Shown here: positions 1-8,432 of the stretch, piece by piece
Layout: each line of letters begins with the position of its first letter
Numbering within the stretch: position 1 is the first letter of the stretch
Source: Ruminococcus flavefaciens
GTDB lineage: Bacteria > Bacillota > Clostridia > Oscillospirales > Ruminococcaceae
Assembly: GCA_902762855.1 (NCBI GenBank)
Contig: CACWPR010000013.1
Span: forward strand, 2,201 to 42,836
Reading direction: 5' to 3'
Length of the DNA: 40,636 bases
The notes under the pieces: model-generated
Told to the model about the DNA's origin: nothing
Database searches by the model: none
Seen by the model: only the letters and a program-made list of their open reading frames with translations
Made by a program: the position numbers and the translations under genes

Positions 1-435
1 CTGGAACCAGATATGCTCTCCGTCCTTGACTGTGAGCTCCAGCCATTCTGAAAGTGCGTTTACTACTGACGCTCCAACACCGTGGAGTCCGCCGGATACC
101 TTATATCCGCCGCCGCCGAACTTTCCGCCTGCGTGGAGTATGGTATATACTACGGTAGCCGCAGATATGCCTTCCTTCGGGTGGATACCTACAGGGATGC
201 CTCGTCCGTTATCAGATACACGGATAATGTCACCTTCAAGTATCTCTACAGTTATCTCTGTACAGTAGCCTGCAAGGGCCTCGTCTATGGAGTTGTCCAC
301 TATCTCGTATACAAGGTGATGAAGTCCGCCGGGGCCTGTTGAGCCGATATACATTCCCGGACGCTTACGCACCGCCTCAAGTCCTTCAAGGACTTGTATG
401 TCGTTTTCGTCGTAGTTATTGTTCTGCTGACTCAT
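1..435 (-). CDS. gyrB: DNA gyrase subunit B, N-terminal part (3' end cut by window edge)
   Basis: The 145 visible codons encode the GHKL ATPase domain of GyrB, the ATP-driven half of the type II topoisomerase that introduces negative supercoils. The sequence shows RKRPGMYIG, the ATP-binding [10 protein letters not shown] motif, DNGRGIPVG, and the glycine-rich ATP lid [15 protein letters not shown]. Translation starts at the ATG at 433-435, behind a GGAGGT ribosome site at about 443-449. The gene reads leftwards, away from oriC, downstream of remB, and has its own candidate promoter. The rest of the protein lies beyond the left edge. ParE is the only close alternative, and the recF-remB-gyrB order favours GyrB. 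Confidence 0.96.
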   Translation of the reverse strand, partial: MSQQNNNYDENDIQVLEGLEAVRKRPGMYIGSTGPGGLHHLVYEIVDNSIDEALAGYCTEITVEILEGDIIRVSDNGRGIPVGIHPKEGISAATVVYTILHAGGKFGGGGYKVSGGLHGVGASVVNALSEWLELTVKDGEHIWFQ

Positions 436-463
436 GAAGTTACCTCCAAATATTCTGGTTGTA

Positions 464-492
464 TATATTATTATCCCAATTTATGGGGTCAA
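464..492 (-). promoter_or_regulatory. Candidate gyrB promoter
   Basis: On the minus strand, TTGACC (487-492) and TAATAT (465-470) are 16 bp apart, just upstream of the gyrB ribosome site. The gap between remB and gyrB is only 70 bp and otherwise empty. The call rests on consensus match alone. Confidence 0.5.
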
Positions 493-505
493 TGTCGTTA
501 GTTAG

Positions 506-778
506 CTACATCCCTCCGCCAGCGGCGAGACGTTTTTTCAGCGTCCCGGCCGAAAGCTGGGATATATATACCTTTTCCCTGCCGTCCTTTACTGCGATTA
601 TGAAGCTCTTAGGCATTTCATAGGTGGTATAGACACAGTTATGCTCCTTTTCTGCTCTGTCAAGCAGGAGCTTTGTACATTTCTCTACGGTGGTATTCTC
701 TATATCGAATATCCCCACTATATCCCTCACGTCCACGGAATAATTATTCCCCACATGAAGGTATATCGCCTTTTTCAT
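506..778 (-). CDS. remB: RemB/YaaB-like regulator (DUF370 family)
   Basis: This 90-residue protein matches the small RemA/RemB (DUF370) family, which in Bacillus includes extracellular-matrix regulators. The family hallmarks are visible: [20 protein letters not shown] at the N-terminus, PKSFIIAV in the middle, and SAGTLKKR near the C-terminus. The gene sits between recF and gyrB, exactly where yaaB lies in Bacillus subtilis. Its first 35 bases overlap the 3' end of recF, and its ribosome site lies inside recF, which suggests translational coupling. The exact role in this organism is unknown. The symbol is given from family and position. Confidence 0.88.
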   Translation of the reverse strand: MKKAIYLHVGNNYSVDVRDIVGIFDIENTTVEKCTKLLLDRAEKEHNCVYTTYEMPKSFIIAVKDGREKVYISQLSAGTLKKRLAAGGGM

Positions 779-1892
779 CGGTTATCCTTCCCCCGTTCAT
801 ATAGAGCAGCCTGCCCTTTATCTCAGGAAGCAGCGCACTCTCGTTGGGAGTGGTCAGAAAGACCTGCATATCCTTTATCATGTCCAGCACGAATCGCTGT
901 CTGTTCTCATCAAGCTCGCCCATTACGTCATCAAGAAAGACAACAGGTGCATCCTTTGACCTCTTCATGAATATTTCTGCCTGTGCGAGCTTCATCACAA
1001 GGGCAGCACTCTTGACCTGTCCCTGTGAGCCGAAGTCCTTTGCACTGACTCCGTTTATCTTTATGACTATCTCGTCACGGTTGACTCCGGAATGGGTGGA
1101 GCCTGTACGTATATCGTAATCTGTAGTATCCCGGAGCTTCTGGTAATACTGCTCCTCTGAGACATGGTCTGCCGGCCTTTCAAGGTCCTCCGGACGGAAA
1201 ACATTCGAGCGGTATTCCAGTGTGAGCTCTTCGCTGCCGCCGGATATGGTCTTATAGAGCCTGCCGCATATCTCGTTTATCTTTGAGACATAATCATTTC
1301 TCATATAGGATATCATAGTTCCCTCACGGGCAGCCTGTCTGTCCCATATCTCCAGTACTGTCGCAGGAGAATTTCCCTGTGCTATGTCCTTCAGCAGGGC
1401 ATTTCGCTGATTCATTATGGCATTGTGCTTGTTCAGATGGACCACGAATATCGGGTTAAGCTGAGAAGCTGCCATGTCAATGAAATTCCGGCGTTTTTCC
1501 GGAGAGCCCTTGACTATATCCACATCGTCAGGTATGAAGGCTATGCACTTGAACACATCGAAAAGAGCTCTGCTGCCCTTCTGCTTCACACCGTTGAGGA
1601 CTATGTTCTTAGGTGCTGAGCTGCTGCGGGTCATCTCGAACTCTATCTTCTGCTCTCTTACACTGTCCCGGAGCTTTATCCTTGAGGACATCCTGTCTCC
1701 GCTGAGGGAGATATAATCCTTCTCCTTTGAGCCACGGAAGCTCTTGCAGCCGGAAAGTATCCACATTGCCTCCAGCAGATTGGTCTTTCCCTGTGCATTT
1801 GGACCCACAATGATGTTGTATTTAGGGTCCGGAGCAAAGGATATGCCTGAAAGATTCCGGAAGCCGTCTATATCAGCATAAGTTATCCTCAC
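744..1892 (-). CDS. recF: DNA replication and repair protein RecF
   Basis: RecF is an SMC-like ATPase that loads RecA at gapped DNA through RecO and RecR. The 382-residue length is normal. Walker A (GPNAQGKT, residues 30-37) follows the typical N-terminal DIDGFRNL. The ABC-type signature region ([16 protein letters not shown]) and Walker B ([12 protein letters not shown]) lie near the C-terminus. The start is a GTG at 1890-1892 that overlaps the TGA stop of yaaA, the usual coupled arrangement. The 3' end overlaps remB. Position in the dnaA-dnaN-recF-gyrB cluster supports the call. Confidence 0.97.
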   Translation of the reverse strand: MRITYADIDGFRNLSGISFAPDPKYNIIVGPNAQGKTNLLEAMWILSGCKSFRGSKEKDYISLSGDRMSSRIKLRDSVREQKIEFEMTRSSSAPKNIVLNGVKQKGSRALFDVFKCIAFIPDDVDIVKGSPEKRRNFIDMAASQLNPIFVVHLNKHNAIMNQRNALLKDIAQGNSPATVLEIWDRQAAREGTMISYMRNDYVSKINEICGRLYKTISGGSEELTLEYRSNVFRPEDLERPADHVSEEQYYQKLRDTTDYDIRTGSTHSGVNRDEIVIKINGVSAKDFGSQGQVKSAALVMKLAQAEIFMKRSKDAPVVFLDDVMGELDENRQRFVLDMIKDMQVFLTTPNESALLPEIKGRLLYMNGGRITDEKGDIPSCGE

Positions 1893-2101
1893 TCTACGAC
1901 CACTTCTTGTCCGCCGAGCGATACCTTGTCACCGGGGCGTATCTTTTTTCCTCTCATCGTACATACCTCGCCGTTTACCAGCACCTGGCCGTCCTGGATG
2001 AGCTGCTTTGCCTCTCCTCCGGAGCCTGCCATAGATGCGAATTTCAGCAGGGCATCCAGCTTGATGAATTCAGTTGTTATTTTTACTTTACTATCTGCCA
2101 T
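1889..2101 (-). CDS. yaaA: S4-domain RNA-binding protein YaaA/RlbA
   Basis: This 70-residue protein is essentially a single S4 RNA-binding domain. It has the pattern [20 protein letters not shown], then a turn with [12 protein letters not shown] and [10 protein letters not shown]. Proteins of this kind sit between dnaN and recF in many Firmicutes and are thought to bind structured RNA or ribosomal RNA. The ribosome site (AAAGGGG) lies in the end of the preceding gene, with one base between the two genes. The stop overlaps the GTG start of recF. Confidence 0.92.
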   Translation of the reverse strand: MADSKVKITTEFIKLDALLKFASMAGSGGEAKQLIQDGQVLVNGEVCTMRGKKIRPGDKVSLGGQEVVVE

Positions 2102-2102
2102 A

Positions 2103-2546
2103 TCAGCGGCCCCTTTGTACCTTTCGTGTTTTTCTTTCCTTTTTTCTGACTATATTATCTCTGTCGAGGTAATAGCTTGATGCAAATTCCTTGTTCAGTG
2201 ATGCAGCATACCTGAAAAGATATGGATTTTCAAGGGTGTACCTGTAGGCAAAGCCCACACTTCTCTTCAGCTTGTTCTCGATTATCTTCTCTGCTATCTT
2301 CTTGGAGATGAATTTTGAGGCAAGTGCAGCAAGTATGCCTATGACCACTATGAAAATATCTATCTTTATCCACTTGCTGTCGAACTCAAAGTCAATGAAT
2401 TCCAGCAGCTCGCTTGGAAAATACTTCCATAACACAAGGAATATAGCAAGGAGGGAACCGGCAAGTATACATACTGATGATATTACTGCGGTCATCACTG
2501 AAAATATAGTTGCGCCCTTTGCGTGGCTGTATACTCTGTATATCAT
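2103..2546 (-). CDS. Uncharacterised small membrane protein between dnaN and yaaA
   Basis: I do not recognise a family for this 147-residue protein. Two hydrophobic segments are visible, at about residues 14-40 and 62-82, separated by an acidic stretch. A long basic C-terminal tail ([11 protein letters not shown]) is probably cytosolic. A strong AAGGAGG ribosome site precedes the ATG. The gene sits inside the dnaN-yaaA-recF operon, where most Firmicutes have no extra membrane gene. It may therefore be lineage-specific and is presumably co-expressed with replication genes. Confidence 0.8.
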   Translation of the reverse strand: MIYRVYSHAKGATIFSVMTAVISSVCILAGSLLAIFLVLWKYFPSELLEFIDFEFDSKWIKIDIFIVVIGILAALASKFISKKIAEKIIENKLKRSVGFAYRYTLENPYLFRYAASLNKEFASSYYLDRDNIVRKKERKTRKVQRGR

Positions 2547-2591
2547 GATGCTCCTCCTTTGCTGCTGTCTGCTCCGGACTTATCTGTCCGT

Positions 2592-3695
2592 TCAGTTTTT
2601 GAGCTGTATAGGCATTACGAGGAATATGTAGCTCTCTCCTTCAAGAGGGAGTATCTCTATTACCTTCATAGCGCCGTTCAGGCGGATACGTACCTTGTCT
2701 CCCTCTGCGGCTCTGAGAGCCTCCAGCAGGAGCTTGTTGTTGAATCCGATAGTTACTGTTTCACCGGATATATCTGCGGAGAGCGCATCGTTTATCTTGC
2801 CGATACCGGTCTTGCAGTTTATTTTCATGACTCCGTTGCCTATCTCGCAGCGGATAGGTGACTTGTTTTTATCGTCGATAAGGAGGGAGCAGCGCTCCAG
2901 GCAGGTCGAGAAGTCCCTTTTGTTGACGATAGCCTCTGTCTTGAAGCCTCCGGGTATGCTGAGCTTGTAGTTATGGAAAGCTCCTTCAAGGAGTCGGGAT
3001 ATTACAAGAACATTGTCTATCTGGAATATTATGTGGCGCTCGTTGGTGCATATAGTGCAGAGCTTCTCATCATCGTCCTTCAGAAGAGTGGATACCTCCA
3101 GCAGAGCCTTCTTGGGAACTACGAAGTGATACTTCTCCTTGCAGTCGGTAAGCTCGTTCCTTATTGCAAGACGGAAACCGTCTATTGCCACCATATTGAA
3201 GCTGCCATCCTCTATGTCAAAAAGCTCACCTGTGAGTACGGGCTTGCTCTCATTTACTGATGTAGCGTAGCTTGTCTGGTTTATCATTGAGCGAAGGATA
3301 GTCTGCTTTACAGTAAAACTCCTCTCAGAATCAACTACCGGCAGTTCAGGATATTCGTCTGCTGACATTGCCTGAAAGCTGCACTCTGTAGCGATGCATG
3401 ATATTATGATAGTGAGATTGTCATCAATATTGAAAGTGACTTCCTCTCCGGACATACGTCTTGTGAATTCGCTGAAAAGACGTGCACTTACTACAAATTC
3501 GCCTTCACCTTCAGTATTGGCAGTGATAGCTGTCCTTATGCCCATTTCGAGGTTATAAGCGGTGAGCTCCACCTGACCCTCTGTTAATTTTACTTTGATG
3601 CCTTCGAGTGCGGCTATAGTAGATTTTGGAGATACAGCTCTTGAAACATTGCTGATAGCCTCGCTGAGTTCTGTTTTATTGCATATGAATTTCAT
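2592..3695 (-). CDS. dnaN: DNA polymerase III sliding clamp (beta subunit)
   Basis: The beta clamp is a ring-shaped dimer that tethers DNA polymerase III to DNA and recruits other replication factors. The 367-residue length is standard, and the three repeated clamp folds can be followed. Recognisable segments include the N-terminal AISNVSRAVSPKSTIAALEG, the central SYATSVNESKPVLTG, and the C-terminal YIFLVMPIQLKN, which matches the conserved VMP(M/I)R-type clamp end. The start is the ATG behind GGAGGT. It lies downstream of dnaA on the same strand, separated by a 589-bp origin-type spacer. Confidence 0.97.
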   Translation of the reverse strand: MKFICNKTELSEAISNVSRAVSPKSTIAALEGIKVKLTEGQVELTAYNLEMGIRTAITANTEGEGEFVVSARLFSEFTRRMSGEEVTFNIDDNLTIIISCIATECSFQAMSADEYPELPVVDSERSFTVKQTILRSMINQTSYATSVNESKPVLTGELFDIEDGSFNMVAIDGFRLAIRNELTDCKEKYHFVVPKKALLEVSTLLKDDDEKLCTICTNERHIIFQIDNVLVISRLLEGAFHNYKLSIPGGFKTEAIVNKRDFSTCLERCSLLIDDKNKSPIRCEIGNGVMKINCKTGIGKINDALSADISGETVTIGFNNKLLLEALRAAEGDKVRIRLNGAMKVIEILPLEGESYIFLVMPIQLKN

Positions 3696-4284
3696 CTGAT
3701 GTGACCTCCGGTATGTGATATATGAAAATATATATGAGTACTGTCTTTCTCTTGCGGACAGCTTTTAGCTTTCAGTGACAATATATGATAAGTGAGATAA
3801 AGAAAAGATAAGTAAGATAATGTTATGATAAGATAAGAATTATATATTTGTTGTTGTTGTAGAGACCGTCTAAAAGTTGAAACGGCTGTTTATCCGCTGT
3901 ATTCAGCCTGAAAGTCGTCCACAGTACACTGTTGCAGAATTTGTGATTTTGTTGACGGCTCCTGAGCCTGTCCGGGCGGATGTTGAGCTGGTTGAAAATC
4001 TTCTGTTAACTTCTGGTCAAAAGTGGACAGATATGTTAAAACAGTTCCGCTGGCTCATAAAATTCCACTCCACAGTTGATTGTTGATAACAAAAACTGTT
4101 CAGACAGGAATGTTTTTCCTGACTTTTTTAAGCTGATAACTGCGGCATATCCGGACAAGCGTCCCGGAACAATGTATCAACATGGTTTTAAACAGAGTGT
4201 GGAAAACTATGTGGAATTCAATACTTTCAACAGAGTTTTCCACTTTTTCAACTGTGTGTAAAACTGCTTATGTACAACTGATTT
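3696..4284. other. dnaA-dnaN intergenic origin region (putative oriC part II)
   Basis: This 589-bp block carries no convincing gene. Near the dnaA end are 9-mers close to the DnaA box TTATCCACA: 4081-4089 (complement TTATCAACA), 4198-4206 (complement TTTTCCACA), 4236-4244 (TTTTCCACT), 4245-4253 (TTTTCAACT), 4255-4263 (complement TTTTACACA) and 4268-4276 (TTATGTACA). Nearer dnaN are four TTG triplets (3848-3859), then a very A+T-rich tract with a 20-bp tandem repeat. This order (dnaA, boxes, A+T-rich tract, dnaN) matches the unwinding half of the B. subtilis origin. The function is inferred. Confidence 0.72.
3787..3846. repeat. Three 20-bp A+T-rich tandem repeats headed by GATAAG, possible DNA-unwinding element
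   Basis: GATAAG occurs at 3787, 3807 and 3827, exactly 20 bp apart, with a fourth copy at 3832. A second GATAA occurs at 3796 and 3816, also 20 bp apart. The units are degenerate outside these hexamers. The stretch is almost free of G/C pairs apart from the GATAAG motifs. It lies between the DnaA-box cluster and dnaN, where Bacillus-type origins unwind. The role is inferred from position and composition. Confidence 0.6.
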
Positions 4285-5655
4285 TCAGACCTTGCTCTTG
4301 TCTCTTATGTCCTTTATGATGTCGTTGACAAGGTCCTTCAGGTTGGAATCCTTTTCCATTCCCTCGGAAATACTTGTTACTGAATATACTATAGTAGAAT
4401 GGTCTCTTCCGCCGAATTCTGTTCCGATAGATGCAAGAGGCATCTGTGTTATCTCCCTTACTACATATATAGCTACCTTACGGGCTATTGATATCTGTGC
4501 AGAACGCTTGTTGGAGCGGATGTCATCTGCTGATACACCATATACCTCGGATACCTCGGAGATTATCTTCTCTACTGTTATCGGGATAGGCTGCTCGTCT
4601 GTGAGGACGTCACGGATGACGCTCTGTGCCATTGAAATGGTTATCGGACTTCCGGCAAAGTGATTGAGGGCTTTCAGTCTTACAACTGCGCCTTCAAGCT
4701 GACGTATGTTGGACTTCAGACGGTTTGCCATGAATTCTGCAACTTCGCTGGGCATTTTCAGTTCTAAAAGCTCGGACTTTCTGTTGATGATAGCAAGTCT
4801 GGTCTCGTAGTCAGGAGCAGAGATGTCTGCGATAAGTCCACCTTCAAAACGGGTGCGGAGCCTCTCTTCAAGAGTGAGCAGCTCCTTAGGCGGTTTATCT
4901 GAGGTAATGACTATCTGCTTACCCTCCTGGTGGAGCTTATAGAATGTATGGAAGAATTCCTCCTGCATACGCTCTTTGCCGGCAAAGAACTGTACATCGT
5001 CTATGAGGAGGATGTCAGCAGTGCGGTACTTGTCCTGGAAATTGGAGATATGGCTGGTATTCAGGGCATTTACCAGGTCGCTTCCGAAAGTCTCACTGGT
5101 AACATATACTATATTGAATTCAGGGTGATTTTTTCTTACCTCATTGGCAATAGCTGTGATGAGGTGGGTCTTGCCCATTCCGGAAGGTCCGTAAATGAAG
5201 AGTGGGTTGTAGTCCGGAACTGACTTCTCTCCGCAGTTTTTGGCTACAGACTTACTGCAGGCAAGGGCAAACTCATTGGAGCGGCCCTCGATGAAGGTAT
5301 CGAAGGTATAGTCATAGTTTGCAAATTTATAGGACTGCTCCAGCTCTGCGTGTTTCTTTTCAAGCTCGTCGTCAGTAGGTATCTTCACTTTTTCAGATTC
5401 ACTGTTCTCCACCTTGATGACAAGGTCTATATTAAATCCAAGGACGTGGAGAAATGCGTCTTTGAGTATATCTACATATTTTGTTTCTATTATAGTCTTC
5501 TGGAACTCTGTGGGGACGTTGAATATTGCCTCTGTAGGTGTAAAGCTGATCGGGCGCATCTGATCTATCCATGTAGTAATGCCTATTTCTGGTATTTTTT
5601 CGTTTTCAAGGCAGTATTTCTTCACTTTATCAAAAACTTCCTCAAATGAATTCAT
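4285..5655 (-). CDS. dnaA: Chromosomal replication initiator DnaA
   Basis: DnaA binds DnaA boxes at oriC and opens the duplex in its ATP form. The 456-residue length is typical. Domain I occupies about residues 1-80. The AAA+ domain has Walker A GPSGMGKT (156-163) and Walker B ILLIDDVQF. The C-terminal helix-turn-helix carries the diagnostic GGRDHSTIVYSV. The ATG start follows GGAGGT. Origin-type DNA lies on both sides of the gene, and it reads away from rpmH, the canonical divergent arrangement. Box-like 9-mers close to its promoter suggest autoregulation, which is usual for this gene. Confidence 0.98.
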   Translation of the reverse strand: MNSFEEVFDKVKKYCLENEKIPEIGITTWIDQMRPISFTPTEAIFNVPTEFQKTIIETKYVDILKDAFLHVLGFNIDLVIKVENSESEKVKIPTDDELEKKHAELEQSYKFANYDYTFDTFIEGRSNEFALACSKSVAKNCGEKSVPDYNPLFIYGPSGMGKTHLITAIANEVRKNHPEFNIVYVTSETFGSDLVNALNTSHISNFQDKYRTADILLIDDVQFFAGKERMQEEFFHTFYKLHQEGKQIVITSDKPPKELLTLEERLRTRFEGGLIADISAPDYETRLAIINRKSELLELKMPSEVAEFMANRLKSNIRQLEGAVVRLKALNHFAGSPITISMAQSVIRDVLTDEQPIPITVEKIISEVSEVYGVSADDIRSNKRSAQISIARKVAIYVVREITQMPLASIGTEFGGRDHSTIVYSVTSISEGMEKDSNLKDLVNDIIKDIRDKSKV

Positions 5656-6178
5656 GATTTACCTCCGTGCAAAAATTATGGAAAGCGAAAAAAACACAAC
5701 ACTCTCCTATATTAATATATAGTATATTATAACATAAGAATGTTTAAAATGCAAGCGGTTTTATATATACAGGATTTAGAAAAAACGGTCTTTCTCAACA
5801 CGCAAATTGACATATTGTTGAAAACTGTGTTGAATCAACTCCCCAATGGTGAAAAAAATTGATAAAAGGCTATAGCTTTAAGAGTGTGAACTGTTGAAAA
5901 TATATGATGATAATAGTTTTAAACATAGTTTTTCTACATTTCAACATACATAAAACGACGTTCTATGTGATGATTCAACATTTCAGACAGGTTTCCACAT
6001 AGGTTTTCAACAGGATGTTAAAAGTGTATCCGATAAGTTTGATGCCAAGCAAGGGTACTCAGGATTTCCAGAAACTGCGGTTTATATAGATTTGCTGAAA
6101 AAATATGGGGCCCGTTCCGGCTTATATTGTGGAAAAATATGAATTTGATTTTTTTTGCAGGAAAATTTAAAAAAGCTC
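5656..6178. other. dnaA-rpmH intergenic origin region (putative oriC part I)
   Basis: This non-coding, A+T-rich stretch contains repeated DnaA-box-like 9-mers. The complement of TTTTCAACA occurs at 5816-5824 and 5892-5900, and TTTTCAACA itself at 6004-6012. TTTCCACAT lies at 5992-6000 and the complement of TTTTCCACA at 6128-6136. The recurrence of TTTTCAACA, one base away from TTTTCCACA, suggests a lineage-preferred DnaA site. The region lies at the divergence of leftward dnaA/dnaN/gyrB and rightward rpmH/rnpA, as expected for the replication origin. Apart from the dnaA promoter, nothing else is seen in it. Confidence 0.7.
5726..5754 (-). promoter_or_regulatory. dnaA promoter
   Basis: On the minus strand, TTGCAT (5749-5754) and TATAAT (5726-5731) are 17 bp apart. 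The -10 is extended (TG one base upstream). It lies about 70 bp before the dnaA start. Confidence 0.7.
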
Positions 6179-6207
6179 TTGACATATCCATTTTTTTATT
6201 ATATAAT
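6179..6207 (+). promoter_or_regulatory. Perfect consensus promoter for rpmH
   Basis: TTGACA (6179-6184) and TATAAT (6202-6207) are separated by 17 bp, an exact match to the housekeeping sigma consensus. This fits the high expression expected for a ribosomal protein gene. Confidence 0.9.
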
Positions 6208-6298
6208 GTTTAGGTGCAATGCAGAATAATGCATATCGGGATGCGGTCCCCGTGACCCTTCCTTAACATATCACTTGAGAAGAGAGGAGGACTTCGTA

Positions 6299-6433
6299 AT
6301 GAAAAGAACATATCAGCCTAAAAAGCTCCACAGAAAGAAGGAGCACGGTTTCATGAAGAGAATGTCTACTAAGAACGGCAGAAAGGTTTTAGCTCGTAGA
6401 AGATCTAAGGGCAGAGCAAGATTAACTCACTGA
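6299..6433 (+). CDS. rpmH: Large ribosomal subunit protein bL34
   Basis: This 44-residue, strongly basic protein begins [18 protein letters not shown] and ends with an [13 protein letters not shown]-type tail, an unmistakable L34. The ATG is at 6299-6301 behind a GAGAGGAGG ribosome site. It opens the rightward cluster at the origin and is followed at once by a strong terminator, so most transcripts are probably monocistronic. Confidence 0.97.
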   Translation: MKRTYQPKKLHRKKEHGFMKRMSTKNGRKVLARRRSKGRARLTH

Positions 6434-6440
6434 CGAGGCT

Positions 6441-6474
6441 GACCACAAAATTCTAAAATTTTGTGGTCTTTTTT
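6441..6474 (+). terminator. Intrinsic terminator after rpmH
   Basis: A perfect 12-bp stem (6441-6452 with 6457-6468) around a CTAA loop is followed by a run of six or more T. It separates rpmH from rnpA. Confidence 0.9.
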
Positions 6475-6502
6475 GTTAGTATAGTATGCTTATGGTATTT
6501 TT

Positions 6503-6871
6503 ATGCTTTATACTGAAATTCTGAACGATAATAAGGACTTCCTTAATCTCTATAAAAAGGGAAGATATTCCGCATCCAGATACTCCGTTATATACGTAAG
6601 ACCTAACGGCAGACCCTTTAACCGGCTCGGTATAACCGCCGGAAAAAAGGTCGGGAATGCTGTGTCAAGAAACAGGGCTAAACGCCTTATCCGCCTGGCA
6701 TACAGACAGGCGGAGGTCTCACTTCCTGTGGGAATGGATATCGTCATAGTGGCAAGAACTGCCATATGCGGCATAAAGTCACAGGAATACTGCGGATATA
6801 TGGAGAAATACGGCTGTGCCGAGATAAACAGGATGTTCCGCAGCTTCAAGACGGCGGACCGTATAAAATGA
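6503..6871 (+). CDS. rnpA: Ribonuclease P protein component
   Basis: RnpA is the basic protein subunit that helps RNase P RNA cleave tRNA leaders. The 122 residues include the family signature KKVGNAVSRNRAKRLIR, preceded by FNRLGITAGKKVG. The ATG at 6503 gives the expected N-terminus, but no good ribosome site is visible before it. Expression may therefore be low or depend on unusual initiation. The stop overlaps the ATG of yidD as ATGA. The rpmH terminator lies upstream, so readthrough or a cryptic promoter must supply transcription. Confidence 0.95.
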   Translation: MLYTEILNDNKDFLNLYKKGRYSASRYSVIYVRPNGRPFNRLGITAGKKVGNAVSRNRAKRLIRLAYRQAEVSLPVGMDIVIVARTAICGIKSQEYCGYMEKYGCAEINRMFRSFKTADRIK

Positions 6872-7161
6872 GATATATCGCTCTTGCACTGATAAAATTT
6901 TATCAGAAATGTATATCACCACTTTTTCCGGCTAAGTGCAAGTACTACCCAACGTGCAGCAATTACGCTCTTGGAGCGTTTAAAAGATATGGTTTCTTCC
7001 GGGGCTTTCTTCTTGCCGGCTGGAGGATACTCCGCTGCAACCCATGGTCAATGGGAGGGATAGACCCTGTACCGGATAAATTTACGTTCAGACCCAAGAA
7101 GATAGACTACTTCGCTATTCATGATAATGCCGGCAGCATACCTGACGACAATGAAATGTAA
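6868..7161 (+). CDS. yidD: Membrane protein insertion efficiency factor YidD
   Basis: YidD is a small membrane-associated protein that assists YidC-dependent insertion. The 97 residues contain the conserved FYQKCISPLFPAKCKYYPTC, followed by SNYALGAFKRYG and the GWRILRCNPWSMGG(I)DPVP block. I chose the ATG at 6868, which overlaps the rnpA stop, rather than a longer form starting at 6766. The rnpA-yidD-yidC order is standard. Confidence 0.95.
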   Translation: MRYIALALIKFYQKCISPLFPAKCKYYPTCSNYALGAFKRYGFFRGFLLAGWRILRCNPWSMGGIDPVPDKFTFRPKKIDYFAIHDNAGSIPDDNEM

Positions 7162-7173
7162 GAGGGATGAATA

Positions 7174-8328
7174 TTGAACGCACTTTATGATATTATAGGT
7201 ATCCCCTTCGGATACCTCATGCAGTTTATCAATTACCTGGTAGGAAACTATGCTATATCTATCATAGTCTTTACCATCGTAACCAAAATTATCTTTCTGC
7301 CGGTCAACTATAAGACCCAGAAAAATGCAGCACGTATGCAGCTGCTCAATCCGAAACTTGAAAAACTGAGAAAAAGTTTCTCAAATAATCCTCAGAGACT
7401 CCAGGAGGAACAGCAGAAGCTCTATATAGAAGAGGGTATCAACCCAATGGGAAGCTGTCTGCCTGCATTTATACAGATGTTCCTTGTATTCGGAGTCATC
7501 GACGTTGTGTATAAGCCTATCACCCACATTCTGAGAATACCCAAGGATGTGAGAAAACAGGCTGCTGACATCGCTTCAAAGCTCCGTGTGGAGGACATCG
7601 GCAAGAAGGGCTCATTCAAGTTCAGTGACCTGAGAAGTGAGCTCTATATCAGAGAAATGCTTGAAAAGTTCCCGGACAAATTTGAGGGGCTGGGTGCTAA
7701 TTTCTCCGAGAGAGTAAGCGAATTCTACGACAAGTTCACCTTCCTCGGTGCTAACCTGGCTAAGTATCCCTCTCTTCACCCTGATTCATGGAACAGAGAG
7801 ACTATAGTTCTTGCTATAATTCCTTTCCTGGCCGGTCTGGCTCAGCTCATTTCTTCTGTTTACAGCCAGATACACCAGAAAAAGGTCAATCCTAACCTTC
7901 AGGGCGGCGGATGTATGACTTTCATGATGTACTTCATGCCTGTACTTTCTATCTGGTTCGCATTCAACGTGCCTGCCGGTATCGGTTTCTACTGGATATG
8001 GTCTGCACTCTTCTCATTCGTTATCACCTTCGCTCTAAATCAGTACTTCACTCCTGAGCGTACTGCTGTGATAAATGAAAAGGAAAAGGAAAAGGCTCGC
8101 ATCTACGCTGAAAAGCACCCTGAAAAGAAAACATTCATGCAGAGAATGATGGAGCAGCAGGAGCTTGCTAACCAGCAGGCCGGCGGTCCTAAGAAGGCAA
8201 ACGGCGAAAAGGCTTCACGTTCCGAAGTGAATAAGTACAACAGAGACAAGATAAAAGAGGCCAGAAAGAGAATGGCTGAGAAATACGGTGACGATTACGT
8301 CGATTCTGACTCGGATAACGAGGAATGA
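7174..8328 (+). CDS. yidC: Membrane protein insertase YidC (Oxa1 family)
   Basis: YidC inserts and folds inner-membrane proteins, alone or with SecYEG. The 384-residue protein has a first membrane segment at about 12-35. It is followed by the cytosolic hairpin with NYKTQKNAARMQLLNPKLEKL, then GINPMGSCLPAFIQMFLVFG. Further membrane segments lie near residues 210-290, including the conserved MTFMMYFMPVLSIWFAFNVPAG block. A long charged C-terminal tail (about 300-384) is rich in Lys, Glu and Asp. The start is a TTG at 7174 behind AGAGGGA. No lipoprotein signal is visible, unlike Bacillus SpoIIIJ. Confidence 0.95.
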   Translation: MNALYDIIGIPFGYLMQFINYLVGNYAISIIVFTIVTKIIFLPVNYKTQKNAARMQLLNPKLEKLRKSFSNNPQRLQEEQQKLYIEEGINPMGSCLPAFIQMFLVFGVIDVVYKPITHILRIPKDVRKQAADIASKLRVEDIGKKGSFKFSDLRSELYIREMLEKFPDKFEGLGANFSERVSEFYDKFTFLGANLAKYPSLHPDSWNRETIVLAIIPFLAGLAQLISSVYSQIHQKKVNPNLQGGGCMTFMMYFMPVLSIWFAFNVPAGIGFYWIWSALFSFVITFALNQYFTPERTAVINEKEKEKARIYAEKHPEKKTFMQRMMEQQELANQQAGGPKKANGEKASRSEVNKYNRDKIKEARKRMAEKYGDDYVDSDSDNEE

Positions 8329-8432
8329 TTTTAAGAACTGAGAGTTATGCTTTAATAACTGCATTATGAGTTCTGATTATTAAGGAAAATGATGCACAGA
8401 GTTGTTTTCCTTCAATTCAAGGAGGTATAAAT

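Noticed and set aside
3877-4086. A 69-codon rightward reading frame in the dnaA-dnaN spacer
   Set aside because: It has no ribosome site, lies in origin-type DNA with box-like motifs, and its product resembles no protein. Read as chance.
8329-8432. Inverted repeat between yidC and jag as a terminator
   Set aside because: The partial complementarity (AGAACT...AGTTCT) is A+T-rich and interrupted, and no T-run follows. jag is probably co-transcribed with yidC.
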